A DNA stretch of 64,000 bases. Source: Massilia sp. METH4. GTDB lineage: Bacteria > Pseudomonadota > Gammaproteobacteria > Burkholderiales > Burkholderiaceae_D. Positions 15,849-25,013 of the stretch are shown one piece after another. The stretch's first letter is position 1. Each line of letters begins with the position of its first letter. Position numbers and translations under genes: made by a program. Under the pieces are notes generated by a model, which searched no databases, had not been told where the DNA came from, and saw only the letters and a program-made list of their open reading frames with translations. The stretch covers positions 5,580,001-5,644,000 of the forward strand of contig NZ_CP146614.1 in assembly GCF_037094685.1 (NCBI RefSeq), read 5' to 3'.

Positions 15849-17807
15849 ATGACCGCACCGCCCATTGACTTCACCGCGCCCGTCCCGCACCCCGACGAAG
15901 CCGGCCGGCTGGCGCTGCTGCATGCCCTGCAACTGCTCGATTCCACGCCCGAGCCCGTGTTCGACCGGATCACACGGCTCGCCAGCCGCTTGCTGAACGT
16001 GCCGATCGCGCTGTTCTCGCTGGTCGACCGGGACCGCCAGTGGTTCAAGTCGCGCGCCGGCACCGACTTGCGGGAGACGCCGCGCAACATCTCGTTCTGT
16101 GCCCATGCGATCCTGCGGTACGAACCGCTGGTGGTGAACGATACCCTGCTCGACCCACGCTTCGCCGGCAATCCGCTCGTGCGGGGCGAACCCCAGGTGC
16201 GTTTTTATGCAGGCGTGCCGATCCGCACGCGGGACGGGCATCCGATCGGCACGCTGTGCGCGCTGGACACGCGGCCGCGCGAGCTCGCGCCGGACGAACG
16301 GGCCGCCTTCGAGGACCTGGCGGGCGTCGTGGCCGACGAGGTGCACCGGCGCGAGCAGCTCACCCTGGTGCGCGAGCACGTGCAGGAGGCTGACGCGGCC
16401 ATGCGCGGCACCGAGGCGCGGCTGCGCTCCATTTTCGACCTTGCCAGCTTCGGTATCGCCCTGATCGACGCGGCCGACGGCAGCTGGCTCGCCGTCAACG
16501 CGGCGGCCGGCGGCATCCTCGGCTACACGGAGGAGGAGTTCCGCCGGCTCACCTATCGCCAGATCACGCATCCCGACGACCTGCCCGGCGACATGGCGCT
16601 GATCCGCGAGCTGCTGGCAGGCCGGATCACCCAGTACGAGCGCCAGAAACGCTACCTGCGCCATGACGGCAGCCCCGTGTGGGTGCACACGAATGTCAGC
16701 CTCAAGCGCGACGAGGATGGGCGCCCGGAGTACTTCATCGTCGCCGTCATCGATATCCAGGCGCAAAAGACGGCCGAGCACCAGCTGGCCGTGCTGCATG
16801 GCCAGCTGGAGGCGCGGGTGGCCGAGCGCACCCGCGAGCTGCTGGACGCCAACCGCCACCTCACCGAAGCCATCGGCCGCCAGCGCCAGGCGGAGGCTGC
16901 GCTGCGGGGGCGCGAGGCGGAGCTGTCCAGCATCCTCGAGTATGCGAACGATGCGTATATTGGCGCTGACGAGCACGGCCGCATCACTGCCTGGAACCGC
17001 CAGGCCGAGCGAACCTTCGGCTGGACGGCCGAGGAGGCGGCAGGCCGGCTGCTGGAAGAGTTGATCATCCCGGCCGAGCTGCGCGCCCAGCACGGGAAAG
17101 GGATGGCGCGCTACCTCAGCTCTGGTCACGCGGCGGTGCTGGGCAAACGGCTGGAATTGCCGGCCGTGCGCAAGGATGGCAGTACGCTGACGGTCGAGAT
17201 CCGGATCCACGCCACCGATATCGAGGGCCGGGTGACGTTTTCCGCCTTCCTCCATGACATTTCCGCCCGCAAGCGGGCCGAAGCGCAGCGCGAACACGAT
17301 ATCCGGCACGATCCGCTGACGGGCCTGCTGAACCGGCGTGCGCTGGAAGAGTTGTTGCCGCAGGCGCAAGCCCGCGCGCGGCGGCACGGCATCACGTTTG
17401 CCGTGCTGTTCATCGACCTGGACGGCTTCAAGGCCGTCAATGACCGGCTCGGGCATGACGCGGGCGATGCCCTGCTGCGCGAGGTGGCACGGCGCCTGCG
17501 CGACTCGGTGCGGGAGAACGACAGCGTGCTGCGGCTGGCGGGCGACGAATTCATCGTGGTGCTGGAGGGCGAACACTACACGCTCGGCCAGGCGCGCACG
17601 GTGGCGGCCAAGCTCATTGCCGCGCTGGCGCGGCCCGTTGCGGTAGGCGAGGATACGGCGCAGGTGGGCGCCAGCATCGGGATTGCGCTGCACCACGGCG
17701 GCGATTCCCGCTCGGCGGGCGAGCTGCTGCGGGAAGCGGATCGCCAGATGTACCTGGCGAAGGAAGCGGGCCGGGGCAGCATCCGCCCCGGCGCCGAAGG
17801 GGAATAG
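15849..17807 (+). CDS. GAF-PAS-PAS diguanylate cyclase with AGDEF active site
   Basis: A 652-residue putative diguanylate cyclase. The N-terminal GAF domain (about residues 25-170) has the typical FDRITRLASRLLNVPIALFS and FCAHAIL. Then PAS1 (about 185-310), a short coiled region with VAERTRELLDANRHLTEAI, PAS2 (about 355-475) and GGDEF (about 485-650: HDPLTGLLNRRALEEL, DLDGFKAVNDRLGHDAGDAL). The signature reads LAGDEF, so the first glycine is alanine; AGDEF proteins can still be active, but this needs testing. An RxxD inhibitory site (REND) precedes it. PAS2 closely resembles the first PAS of the hybrid kinase at 8142. Start ATG 15849, just after the tandem repeat. Converges with the Crp/Fnr gene only 6 bp away. 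Confidence 0.92.
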   Translation: MTAPPIDFTAPVPHPDEAGRLALLHALQLLDSTPEPVFDRITRLASRLLNVPIALFSLVDRDRQWFKSRAGTDLRETPRNISFCAHAILRYEPLVVNDTLLDPRFAGNPLVRGEPQVRFYAGVPIRTRDGHPIGTLCALDTRPRELAPDERAAFEDLAGVVADEVHRREQLTLVREHVQEADAAMRGTEARLRSIFDLASFGIALIDAADGSWLAVNAAAGGILGYTEEEFRRLTYRQITHPDDLPGDMALIRELLAGRITQYERQKRYLRHDGSPVWVHTNVSLKRDEDGRPEYFIVAVIDIQAQKTAEHQLAVLHGQLEARVAERTRELLDANRHLTEAIGRQRQAEAALRGREAELSSILEYANDAYIGADEHGRITAWNRQAERTFGWTAEEAAGRLLEELIIPAELRAQHGKGMARYLSSGHAAVLGKRLELPAVRKDGSTLTVEIRIHATDIEGRVTFSAFLHDISARKRAEAQREHDIRHDPLTGLLNRRALEELLPQAQARARRHGITFAVLFIDLDGFKAVNDRLGHDAGDALLREVARRLRDSVRENDSVLRLAGDEFIVVLEGEHYTLGQARTVAAKLIAALARPVAVGEDTAQVGASIGIALHHGGDSRSAGELLREADRQMYLAKEAGRGSIRPGAEGE

Positions 17808-17813
17808 CCGGGC

Positions 17814-18626
17814 TCAGTGGCTGGCGTTCATCGCCTGCGCCGCGGTGGCACGGGCGGCGAAGTAGCAGGCGCCGGCGCAACGCTCCAGGCTTTCGCGGTC
17901 CAGCACCACCACCATGCCGCGGCGGCACTGGATCATGCCTTCGGCGGCCAGCTTGCCGGCGGCGGCCGTGATGCTTTCGCGGCGCACGCCCAGCAGGTTG
18001 GCGATCGATTCCTGCGTCACCTTCAATTCATTGGACGGCGAACGGTCCAGGCGCTCGAGCAGCCAGCGGCACAGCTTCTGCTCGATGCTGCTGTGGCGGC
18101 TGCTGACCACGTTCTGCGCCAGCTGCGCGAACAGGCAGCTGGTGTAGCGCATCAGCTGCTGGGCCAGCATGCCGCCCTCGGCGAACAGCGCGCGCAGCGC
18201 ATCGGTGCGCATGCGGTAGCCGTAGCCCGCGGCCTGCACCACGGCCGTGTTGCTGGCCCGTTCACCCTTGTACATCGTCACGCCGGCCACGCCTTCGCGG
18301 CCCACGACGGCGATTTCGGTCGTCACCCCATCCTCGTTCACATATTGCAGCGACACGATCGACGTGGTGGGGAAGTAGCTGTATTCGATTTTCTCGCCGA
18401 AGTCGTACAGATGCTTACCGACAGGCATCGCCACCAATTCCAGCTCGGGGAGCAGGCGCTCCAGTTCGTCCAGCGGCAGCGCACGCAGCAATTCGTTCTG
18501 CTGGACGCCCGTCATGCTGATGCCCTGCGGCGCGGCCTTGCCACGCGGCGCCTTCGCAACCGTCGTGGACAAGTTGATCATCGATGGGGGCAGGGAAGTG
18601 GATTCGGTGTGCGTTGTCTTAAACAT
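17814..18626 (-). CDS. Crp/Fnr-family transcriptional regulator
   Basis: A 270-residue regulator. A cyclic-nucleotide-binding-like beta barrel spans about residues 45-160 (LYDFGEKIEYSYFPTTSIVS, VVGREGVAG), with no R-S pair typical of cAMP binding and no N-terminal cysteine cluster typical of FNR, so the signal is unknown. A C-terminal winged HTH spans about 190-255 (LKVTQESIANLLGVRRESIT). Start ATG 18626 after GAGGACAACGACA. The upstream region holds a 12-bp inverted repeat and the block shared with 30091. It could be autoregulated. Confidence 0.9.
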   Translation of the reverse strand: MFKTTHTESTSLPPSMINLSTTVAKAPRGKAAPQGISMTGVQQNELLRALPLDELERLLPELELVAMPVGKHLYDFGEKIEYSYFPTTSIVSLQYVNEDGVTTEIAVVGREGVAGVTMYKGERASNTAVVQAAGYGYRMRTDALRALFAEGGMLAQQLMRYTSCLFAQLAQNVVSSRHSSIEQKLCRWLLERLDRSPSNELKVTQESIANLLGVRRESITAAAGKLAAEGMIQCRRGMVVVLDRESLERCAGACYFAARATAAQAMNASH

Positions 18627-18734
18627 TGTCGTTGTCCTCTGCGTAGTCTTTATTGGTTATGTCGTTTCGTTGTCATTTCCTCCACTTTATGGTTGAGCCA
18701 CGTTTTTGAGAGTCGGACTACTGTAGGACACGAT

Positions 18735-18787
18735 GTAGTACTGAGACATGAGGGCATGTAATCTCAGTCCTACGTGAACTGGCGCAC
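18735..18787. promoter_or_regulatory. Inverted repeat plus 24-bp block shared with 30085-30108
   Basis: GTAGTACTGAGA (18735-18746) and TCTCAGTCCTAC (18762-18773) are inverted with one mismatch, 15 bases apart, in the divergent region between the Crp/Fnr gene and a small + strand gene. Overlapping its right arm, CTACGTGAACTGGCGCAC (18770-18787) is identical to 30091-30108, upstream of another small gene; 22 of 24 bases match in the extended block. Probable operator or promoter; the binding protein is unknown. Confidence 0.5.
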
Positions 18788-18847
18788 ATTCAAGCGCGGG
18801 CGATCGGCGGAAAATAGGCTTCATCGGCAAACGTATCCCGCAACCTG

Positions 18848-19060
18848 ATGAAAGCGCCCATGAACAGCATCTTCAAAGTGTCCTATGCCCTGCAACGCCA
18901 ACAACGCGCTGTCGAGCGCACGCTGTACGCCAGCTCGGCGGAAGAAAGCGTGGCAGCCTCGAAGTGGGTCGATGCGTGGCACCGCCTGGTGCAGGCCCGT
19001 CTGGACAAGATGGCTGAAACGAGCCGCTACATCGACAGCCGCGGTCGCTTCCTGCACTGA
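18848..19060 (+). CDS. Small hypothetical protein
   Basis: A 70-residue protein I do not recognise. It is basic and helical (YALQRQQRAVERTLYAS, WVDAWHRLVQARLDKMAE, ending SRYIDSRGRFLH). ATG 18848 is the longest start; ATG 18860 (MNSIFKV) is nearer to GAAAG and may be the true one. The reading is supported by a sensible amino acid mix and by the shared upstream block at 18770-18787; the opposite-strand frame here is Arg/His/Gly-rich and unconvincing. Confidence 0.6.
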   Translation: MKAPMNSIFKVSYALQRQQRAVERTLYASSAEESVAASKWVDAWHRLVQARLDKMAETSRYIDSRGRFLH

Positions 19061-19248
19061 TCCGCCCCCGCGGCGCCCGTCGCGCGGCCCCCGCACTGTC
19101 TGCTCTCGCTCGCTATCGTTCGATCTTGCCAGGCAATCAATTTACCCGGCAGCCGCAATCCAGCCCCGTCGATGACGCGGTGACCACTCAGTTATCACCC
19201 TTTTAATACTTTCTTGCGCTTCTCCCCGTGTGCTAGTATGCGGCGGCG

Positions 19249-19266
19249 CGAGCCCTCACGGGCTCG
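19249..19266 (+). promoter_or_regulatory. Hairpin in the leader of the APC permease gene
   Basis: CGAGCCC-TCAC-GGGCTCG is a perfect 7-bp stem with a 4-base loop, 78 bases before the GTG start. A possible -10 (TAGTAT, 19234-19239) lies just upstream, so the hairpin would sit at the 5' end of the transcript. No known riboswitch class was recognised; a stabilising or regulatory leader hairpin is inferred. Confidence 0.35.
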
Positions 19267-19343
19267 TTGCCGTATACATGACCGCTGCGGGCCTACCCGG
19301 CCACGCGTGGCGCGGAGACAACCCAACACACCTTGGAGAAGCA

Positions 19344-20741
19344 GTGAGCATTTTCAGAACCAAAAACCTTGACGACATGGTCGCGGCCAGTCGCACGCCC
19401 GGCGGTTTGAAGAAAGTCCTGGGCCCCTTCGACCTCGTCCTGATGGGCATCGGCGCCATTGTCGGCACCGGCATCTTCGTCCTCACGGGTACCGGCGCGC
19501 TGACGGCGGGGCCCGCGCTCCCGATCTCCTTCATCGTTGCCGCCCTCGCCTGCGGCTTCGCGGCGATGTGCTACGCGGAATTCGCATCCACCGTGCCGGT
19601 GGCCGGCTCCATCTATACCTACAGCTATGCCACGCTGGGCGAACTGGTCGCCTGGATGATCGGCTGGGACCTGCTGCTGGAATACGGCCTGGCGGCATCG
19701 GCCGTCTCGGTCGGCTGGTCCGGCTATTTCCAGTCGCTGATCGCCGGCTTCGGCCTGAAGCTGCCGGCCGCGCTGACGGCGGCGCCGGGCGCCGTACCGG
19801 GCGTGGTCTCCTACTTCAACCTGCCGGCCTTCCTGATCATGATGGTGCTGACCATGATGCTGTCCTGGGGCATTCGCGAGTCGGCGCGCATGAACAACAT
19901 CATGGTGGCGATCAAGGTCGGCGTCGTGCTGCTGTTCATCGTCGTCGGCGCGCGCCACGTGCAGCCGGCCAACTGGCAGCCGTTCATGCCGTTCGGTCAC
20001 ACCGGCGTGCTGTCCGCCGCCGCCATCGTGTTCTTCGCCTTCATCGGTTTCGACGCGGTCACCTCGGCCGCCGAGGAAGTCAAGCGCCCCGAGCGCGACC
20101 TGCCGATCGGCATCATCGGCTCGCTGGCCGGCTGCACGATCCTGTACGTGGTCGTCTCGGCCATCATGACGGGCATCGTGCCCTTCATGGAATTCAAGGG
20201 TGTCGACCACCCCGTGTCGCTGGCGCTGAAATATGCCGGTGAGAACTGGGTGGCCGGCTTCGTCGACCTGGGCGCGATCCTCGGCATGACGACCGTGATC
20301 CTGGTGATGTCCTACGGCCAGACGCGCATCATCTTCGCCATGTCGCGCGACGGCCTCTTGCCCAAGCGGCTGTCCTCGATCCACCCGACGCACGGAACGC
20401 CCTACTTCGCCACCTGGATGGTCGGTATCGTGTTCGGCCTGCTCGCCGCGCTGATCCCGCTGGACGTGCTGACCGAATTGATCAATATCGGCACGCTGGC
20501 CGCGTTCTCGCTGGTCGCCATCGCCATCATCATCCTGCGCAAGCAGCGCCCCGACCTGCACCGCGCCTTCCGCTGCCCGGGCGTGCCCGTGGTGCCCCTG
20601 CTGGCCGTGGCCTTCTGCGTCACCTTGATGGCTTACCTGTCCTGGCACACCTGGCTGGCGTTCGGCATCTGGCTGGTCATCGGGCTGGTCATCTACTTCA
20701 CGTATGCGCGGCATCATTCGGTGCTGAACAAGCAGAAGTAG
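19344..20741 (+). CDS. APC-family amino acid permease (YfnA/cationic amino acid transporter-like)
   Basis: A 465-residue inner-membrane transporter distinct from the PheP-like one. LKKVLGPFDLVLMGIGAIVG and GTGIFVLTGTGAL give the family N-terminal signature; AFIGFDAVTSAAEEVKRPER is the conserved loop of the cationic amino acid transporter group; about 12 helices. The start is GTG 19344 (VSIFRTKNLDD), five bases after GGAGA; a longer frame from 19230 has no ribosome site and would read through the leader hairpin. The stop is immediately followed by repeat element A. Confidence 0.92.
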   Translation: MSIFRTKNLDDMVAASRTPGGLKKVLGPFDLVLMGIGAIVGTGIFVLTGTGALTAGPALPISFIVAALACGFAAMCYAEFASTVPVAGSIYTYSYATLGELVAWMIGWDLLLEYGLAASAVSVGWSGYFQSLIAGFGLKLPAALTAAPGAVPGVVSYFNLPAFLIMMVLTMMLSWGIRESARMNNIMVAIKVGVVLLFIVVGARHVQPANWQPFMPFGHTGVLSAAAIVFFAFIGFDAVTSAAEEVKRPERDLPIGIIGSLAGCTILYVVVSAIMTGIVPFMEFKGVDHPVSLALKYAGENWVAGFVDLGAILGMTTVILVMSYGQTRIIFAMSRDGLLPKRLSSIHPTHGTPYFATWMVGIVFGLLAALIPLDVLTELINIGTLAAFSLVAIAIIILRKQRPDLHRAFRCPGVPVVPLLAVAFCVTLMAYLSWHTWLAFGIWLVIGLVIYFTYARHHSVLNKQK

Positions 20742-20742
20742 C

Positions 20743-20880
20743 CACTGGTGTCGGACATTTTTTCCGGGGCTTTTTCCGGAAAAAGTGTCGGACACCGGTT
20801 TTCTTCGCCGGAGTCGGCGAGATCTGGCGAAAAACGGTGTCGCACAACCATTCGCGAGCGAATGGTGTCCGACACCAGTG
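20743..20880. repeat. Palindromic repeat element A (GGTGTCGGACACC family) between convergent genes
   Basis: The 138-bp element has perfect 15-bp terminal inverted repeats (CACTGGTGTCGGACA at 20743, its complement ending at 20880). Inside are further core copies (GTGTCGGACAC at 20785; GGTGTCGCACA near 20836), a palindrome TTTTTCCGGAAAAA and the hairpin ACCATTCGC-GA-GCGAATGGT. It starts two bases after the permease stop and ends 29 bases before the receptor stop. Probably a bidirectional terminator or mobile palindromic element; related to elements B (28064) and C (30419). Confidence 0.8.
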
Positions 20881-20909
20881 CTTCAGCGCCGCGGATTGCC
20901 TTGCGCTTT

Positions 20910-23690
20910 CTAGAACGCCACCCTCACCCCCACGTTCACGCGCCGGCCCACGTCCTCCAGCATCAGGAACTGCCCTTCGTTGTTGGCGTACTCGCGCGCA
21001 TTCTGGTTCGATACGTTGATGGCGTCCGCATAGATCGCGATCGTCGGCGTCAGGTTGTAGCGCAGGCTGGCGTCCGTCTGCCCGTACGCGGCGCGGTTGC
21101 GCGGCTGCGTGCTGCCGCCGCCGCAATCGATCGAGAAGTGGTTGCGCCAGTTGTAGCTCACGCGCGCCTGGAAGTTGCCCTGCTCGTAGAACACCGAAGC
21201 GTTGTACGACTGCTTCGACAGCCCCGGATAGCCGCACACGAGGTCGGCTGCCTGGCCGGCGCGCTCCGCGCTGGCATCGACGTACGTGTAGTTCGCTGCC
21301 ACACCGAAGCCGCGCAGCCACGGCATGCCATCGTCGAACGCGTACTGCGCGGCGATTTCCGCGCCCTTGATCTTGCCCTTCTGCCCGTTACGCACGCGAC
21401 TGTCATGCACAACCTCGTCGTACTGCGGGATGCGCATGTCCACCAGCTGCGTTTCCAGGAAATCCGATACCTTCTTGTAGAACAGCGCCCCGCTCACGTA
21501 GTTCGTCTTCGACAAGTACCATTCCCAGGACAGGTCCAGGTTCTTCGACTTCATCGGGTTCAGGAAAGGATTGCCGCCGCCGGTCTGCACGTCGCCGTAG
21601 CGGCCTCCATACCAGTTGTCCACGCCCATCTGCGACAGCGTGGGCCGCGTCTCGGTCTTCGAGGCCGCCAGGCGCAGCAGCATGTCCTTCGTCAGGTCGA
21701 ACTTGATGTTGGCCGAAGGCAGGTAGCTGTTATAGCTGTTGTCCACGCTCTTCGCCACGCGCGGCCCCCAGTTCAGGATGTAGGTGGTGTCGTTCGGGCT
21801 CTTCACGGCCGACAGCAGCTCGCGCGAGAAACCGGTCGAGCGCGATTTCACGTGCACCACGCGCACCCCGGCATTGGCCGACCACCGTTCGCCTTCCCAT
21901 TTCGAGTCGAAGAAGATGGACGCCACCTTTTCCTTCACGCGCCACATCGACGCGGGTGCCGCGTAATTGATGCCCATCGGTCCGTTCGGATACTTCGTGG
22001 GATCGGAGTACAGGGCCGGATCGTTGCTCTGCCCCAGCAGTGACGGCTGGTTCAGGTAAGCCATGTATTCGTACGGATCGAAGCGCAGGAATGCCTTCGG
22101 TACCTGCCCGCCGCTGCCGAAGAAATCGTCCATCGGCGTCACCGTGAACAGCGACGCGGGCAGCGCCACGTGATAGCCGCTGAAGGCGTTCCACGAATCG
22201 GCCTCGTATTCCTGGCGTCCCACCTGGCGCTGCGAATACGCAAGACCGGTGTCGATCCCCCGGAATGGCCCCGCTTCACGGCTCCAGGACAGCGCCAGAC
22301 GGCCCTCGTGCAGCTTGTCGAAGTTGCTCACTTCGCCGTTCGACACCGCGTGGGCGCGCACGGCCGTCGGGTCGGCGATGTTGTCGCCAAAGGTCACCGT
22401 GGGCGCGCTGCCGAAGGTCAGCACGTCGCCATTGCGTGGCACCATGCCGGCCACGATCCACTGGTCGGGTGTCTGTGACGTCGTGCGCGACGTCGAGATG
22501 TCGCCCTCCAGCTTCCAGTCCGGCGCAAGGTTCCATTTCGAATTCAGGCCGAATGCCTTGGTTTCGGACAGCCGGTCCCCGCCCTTGACGATCATGTCGT
22601 TCGAGTTTGCCTCCGTCAGCGGCAGGCCTTCGCCGACGATGGCAGGGTTGTTCGCATAGAAGTTCGAGCCGGGGCGCAGCAGCGACGTCACCTGGTTATT
22701 GCTGTCGTACTGCACGCCCACCTGCACGGGATTGAGCCAGTCGCTGAAGGCGATCACGTTGTTGCGCTGGTCCAGCCGGGAATACAGCGCGTCGGCCGAC
22801 AGCTTCCAGTCCGGCGACGGGTTGTACTGCACGGTCAGGTTTCCGACGAGGCGCTTGCGCGATTCGTCCTCGACCTGGAAGCCGAAGCTTTGCGGCATGT
22901 ACAGCCGCTTCGTCGTCACGTCGGCCGTCGTCAGGCCGCGCGAATTCAGGTCGCCATTGATGATCTGCACGTCCCTCAGCTGCCACGCATCCGTCACTGC
23001 CTTGTTCTGCTTCGACGCCCGGTCGGTATAGGACACCGAACCGGTGACACCGAAATTGCGTGCCGCGTTGACGAACGTGTACATGCCCGCCAGGTTGGGC
23101 GTGTGCTCCTTCGAGTTGTCGTCATAGGAGTGCGACACGTTGACGACCGACGAGTGCCCCGTCTTGCCGGACAGCGGCCGCGCCGTCTGCACGTCCACCG
23201 TGGAACCTATGCCGCCCTCGGGGAGGAATGGCTGCGAGGTCTTGTACACGAGGACCTTGGAAATCAGGTCGGAAGACAGCAGGTCGAACGAGAATTCGCG
23301 CCCGCCCGTGTCGCTGGTCAGCGTACGGCCGTTGACCAGCACGTTGTTGAACTCCGGGCCCAGGCCGCGCACCGAGATATACCGGCCCTCGCCGTTATTG
23401 CGCTGGATCTGCACGCCCGTCACCCGCTGCAGCGATTCGGCGATATTCGTGTCGGGGAACTTGCCGGCATCCTCGGCGGACACGGCGTCCACCACGCCTT
23501 CCTGCATCCGCTTGGTGTTCAGGGACGAGGACAGCGAGGCACGGATGCCGGTGACGACGACGGTAGCGGCGTTCTCCCCCGCTGCCGTCTCGGTATTGCC
23601 CTGGGCGGATTGCGCGAGGACGGTCATCGGTACCAGCATTTCGGCGATGAGGGCCGCCAGCACGGTCTTGCGCATGCGATGTATTTGCAT
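20910..23690 (-). CDS. TonB-dependent receptor (TIGR01782-like, polysaccharide type)
   Basis: A 926-residue outer-membrane active transporter. Signal peptide at residues 1-27 (VLAALIAEMLVPMTVLAQS). The TonB box region is followed by VVVTGIRASLSSSLNTKR and the plug motifs SAEDAGKFPDTNIAESLQRV, ISVRGLGPEFNNVLVNG, typical of the large receptors expanded in Caulobacter/Xanthomonas/Massilia for glycan uptake. A 22-strand barrel fills the rest, ending VGVRVAF with a terminal phenylalanine. Start ATG 23690 after GGAGACCGATAACA. The substrate is unknown. Two palindromes resembling LacI-family operators lie at 23725-23775. Confidence 0.95.
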   Translation of the reverse strand: MQIHRMRKTVLAALIAEMLVPMTVLAQSAQGNTETAAGENAATVVVTGIRASLSSSLNTKRMQEGVVDAVSAEDAGKFPDTNIAESLQRVTGVQIQRNNGEGRYISVRGLGPEFNNVLVNGRTLTSDTGGREFSFDLLSSDLISKVLVYKTSQPFLPEGGIGSTVDVQTARPLSGKTGHSSVVNVSHSYDDNSKEHTPNLAGMYTFVNAARNFGVTGSVSYTDRASKQNKAVTDAWQLRDVQIINGDLNSRGLTTADVTTKRLYMPQSFGFQVEDESRKRLVGNLTVQYNPSPDWKLSADALYSRLDQRNNVIAFSDWLNPVQVGVQYDSNNQVTSLLRPGSNFYANNPAIVGEGLPLTEANSNDMIVKGGDRLSETKAFGLNSKWNLAPDWKLEGDISTSRTTSQTPDQWIVAGMVPRNGDVLTFGSAPTVTFGDNIADPTAVRAHAVSNGEVSNFDKLHEGRLALSWSREAGPFRGIDTGLAYSQRQVGRQEYEADSWNAFSGYHVALPASLFTVTPMDDFFGSGGQVPKAFLRFDPYEYMAYLNQPSLLGQSNDPALYSDPTKYPNGPMGINYAAPASMWRVKEKVASIFFDSKWEGERWSANAGVRVVHVKSRSTGFSRELLSAVKSPNDTTYILNWGPRVAKSVDNSYNSYLPSANIKFDLTKDMLLRLAASKTETRPTLSQMGVDNWYGGRYGDVQTGGGNPFLNPMKSKNLDLSWEWYLSKTNYVSGALFYKKVSDFLETQLVDMRIPQYDEVVHDSRVRNGQKGKIKGAEIAAQYAFDDGMPWLRGFGVAANYTYVDASAERAGQAADLVCGYPGLSKQSYNASVFYEQGNFQARVSYNWRNHFSIDCGGGSTQPRNRAAYGQTDASLRYNLTPTIAIYADAINVSNQNAREYANNEGQFLMLEDVGRRVNVGVRVAF

Positions 23691-23724
23691 TGTTATCGGT
23701 CTCCATATTGTTATGGGTTATGGC

Positions 23725-23775
23725 TTACCGGTAACGCCGCCCTCCCGATGTGACAGATATATGGCAACGTTACCA
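23725..23775 (-). promoter_or_regulatory. Two operator-like palindromes upstream of the TonB receptor
   Basis: TTACCGGTAA (23725-23734, perfect) and TGGCAACGTTACCA (23762-23775; half-sites TGGCAA and TGGTAA around a central CG). The second has the form of LacI/GalR-family operators. No LacI-type gene is in the window, so a regulator elsewhere is implied. Inference from symmetry only. Confidence 0.4.
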
Positions 23776-23927
23776 TTGCCGATCCTACACTTGCGAATTG
23801 ATGGCTTATCTATAACTTTTTGTGTTTTTGCTATGCCGTTTCGGGATAGCTGCGGTGGCCGTAGAGGAAACGGCCGGGTGGGAGGGCGGGCGATTCGTTG
23901 CAAAAACGCTACAACGTCACCCCTTGA

Positions 23928-24845
23928 TCAGGGCCGCGGCTGCGGCAGCGCGGGTGGCACCACGACCGGTTCGTTCAGGCGCAGGAACTTGAACCCGGCA
24001 AGCCGCTGCACCGGCTTGCCCTGCTTCGCCTGCCGCGCCGCCCGCTCGGCGGTACGGGCGATGAAGGCCGCGAAGCTTTCCTCGCGTACCTTGGGCTCGG
24101 CCGAATTGAGGAATTGCCTGCTGCCGTCTGGCGCGGTCACCACGAGGCCGACGTGCGACGCCCAGTACTCGCCGTTGCGGGTCGAGATCACGTTCACGAA
24201 ATCGCCGTCGGCGAGCCGGCCCAGCACCTCGTGCACCCGTTCGGCCGGCACATAACGCTCCGTGCTCGTCGTGACCGGCAAGTCCGCCCGCGTATTGTGG
24301 CGGGTGCGCAGGAAGCGCGCGCGGTCCACTTTCAGCTGGTAGGAAGCCACATGCGGCCCGGCCAGTTCGGCGCTGATGTCCTTCACCAGCCAGGCATTGT
24401 TCACGTTCCAGTCCTGCTCCGTGTAGTGGTTGCGCGTGGCGACGCCCACCACCCCATCCTTGTAGCGGATGCGCTGCAGCATCCAGAAGAACTCTTCCCA
24501 GTTGCGCGACAGCGCCATCGCATACGTGTGTTCGGCGAATACCACGCAATCGCTGTGCGTAAGGCTGAACATGGGCAGCGTGTCGTGCACCTGGTAGGGG
24601 AATTCGCCCAGCAGGTTCAGCACATACGGCTGGCCGATGTTCTGGCGGCCGATCAGCGCGATGCGCCGGCGCAGCTCGGGCACCGTGGCATGCACGTGGG
24701 CGATGTAGCGGTCCACCTGCTGCGGGGTCATCGCGTACAGCGGAATCTTCTCCAGCTGCTGCGCCGTCAGCGGCGGCGTGGGCGACTTCGTGCAGCCGCT
24801 CGCGACGAGGGCGGCGGCGAGGATGAGCGCGGCGGTCGGTCGCAT
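23928..24845 (-). CDS. DUF1460 lipoprotein (NlpC/P60-like amidase fold)
   Basis: A 305-residue putative cell-wall amidase or related cysteine hydrolase. The N-terminus has a lipobox LVASGC with acyl cysteine C18. DUF1460 signatures: catalytic cysteine C100 in HSDCVVFAEHTYAMAL, RYKDGVVGVATRNHYTEQDW in the middle, and the histidine in YWASHVGLVV. The C-terminus is Pro-rich. Expected in the periplasm, attached to a membrane, cleaving N-acetylmuramoyl-L-alanine or similar amide bonds. Its stop at 23928 is 237 bp upstream of the receptor start, same strand, with the receptor's putative operators between, so they are probably separate units. Confidence 0.85.
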   Translation of the reverse strand: MRPTAALILAAALVASGCTKSPTPPLTAQQLEKIPLYAMTPQQVDRYIAHVHATVPELRRRIALIGRQNIGQPYVLNLLGEFPYQVHDTLPMFSLTHSDCVVFAEHTYAMALSRNWEEFFWMLQRIRYKDGVVGVATRNHYTEQDWNVNNAWLVKDISAELAGPHVASYQLKVDRARFLRTRHNTRADLPVTTSTERYVPAERVHEVLGRLADGDFVNVISTRNGEYWASHVGLVVTAPDGSRQFLNSAEPKVREESFAAFIARTAERAARQAKQGKPVQRLAGFKFLRLNEPVVVPPALPQPRP

Positions 24846-25013
24846 CGGGTCTCCGGCAAAAAGCGCTACCTTAGCGCGTTGAGGCGGACGCGCGCAAGGA
24901 GGTATTCCGCCAGGCTATGGACGCGCCAATGTTTGTCATTGTCTTTTTAAACACGTGTGCCGAATACTGCGGTAAAACCGGTATCAGATCGGTATCGCAC
25001 ACAGGGAGAGAAC

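Noticed and set aside
19061..19343. Riboswitch in the leader of the APC permease
   Set aside because: Only one simple hairpin is visible; no conserved core of any riboswitch class I know was found.
24979..24996. Direct repeats CGGTATC, 11-bp period, before the TonB receptor at 25014
   Set aside because: Only two 7-bp copies; OmpR-type sites look like this but there is no other support. Mentioned in the gene entry only.
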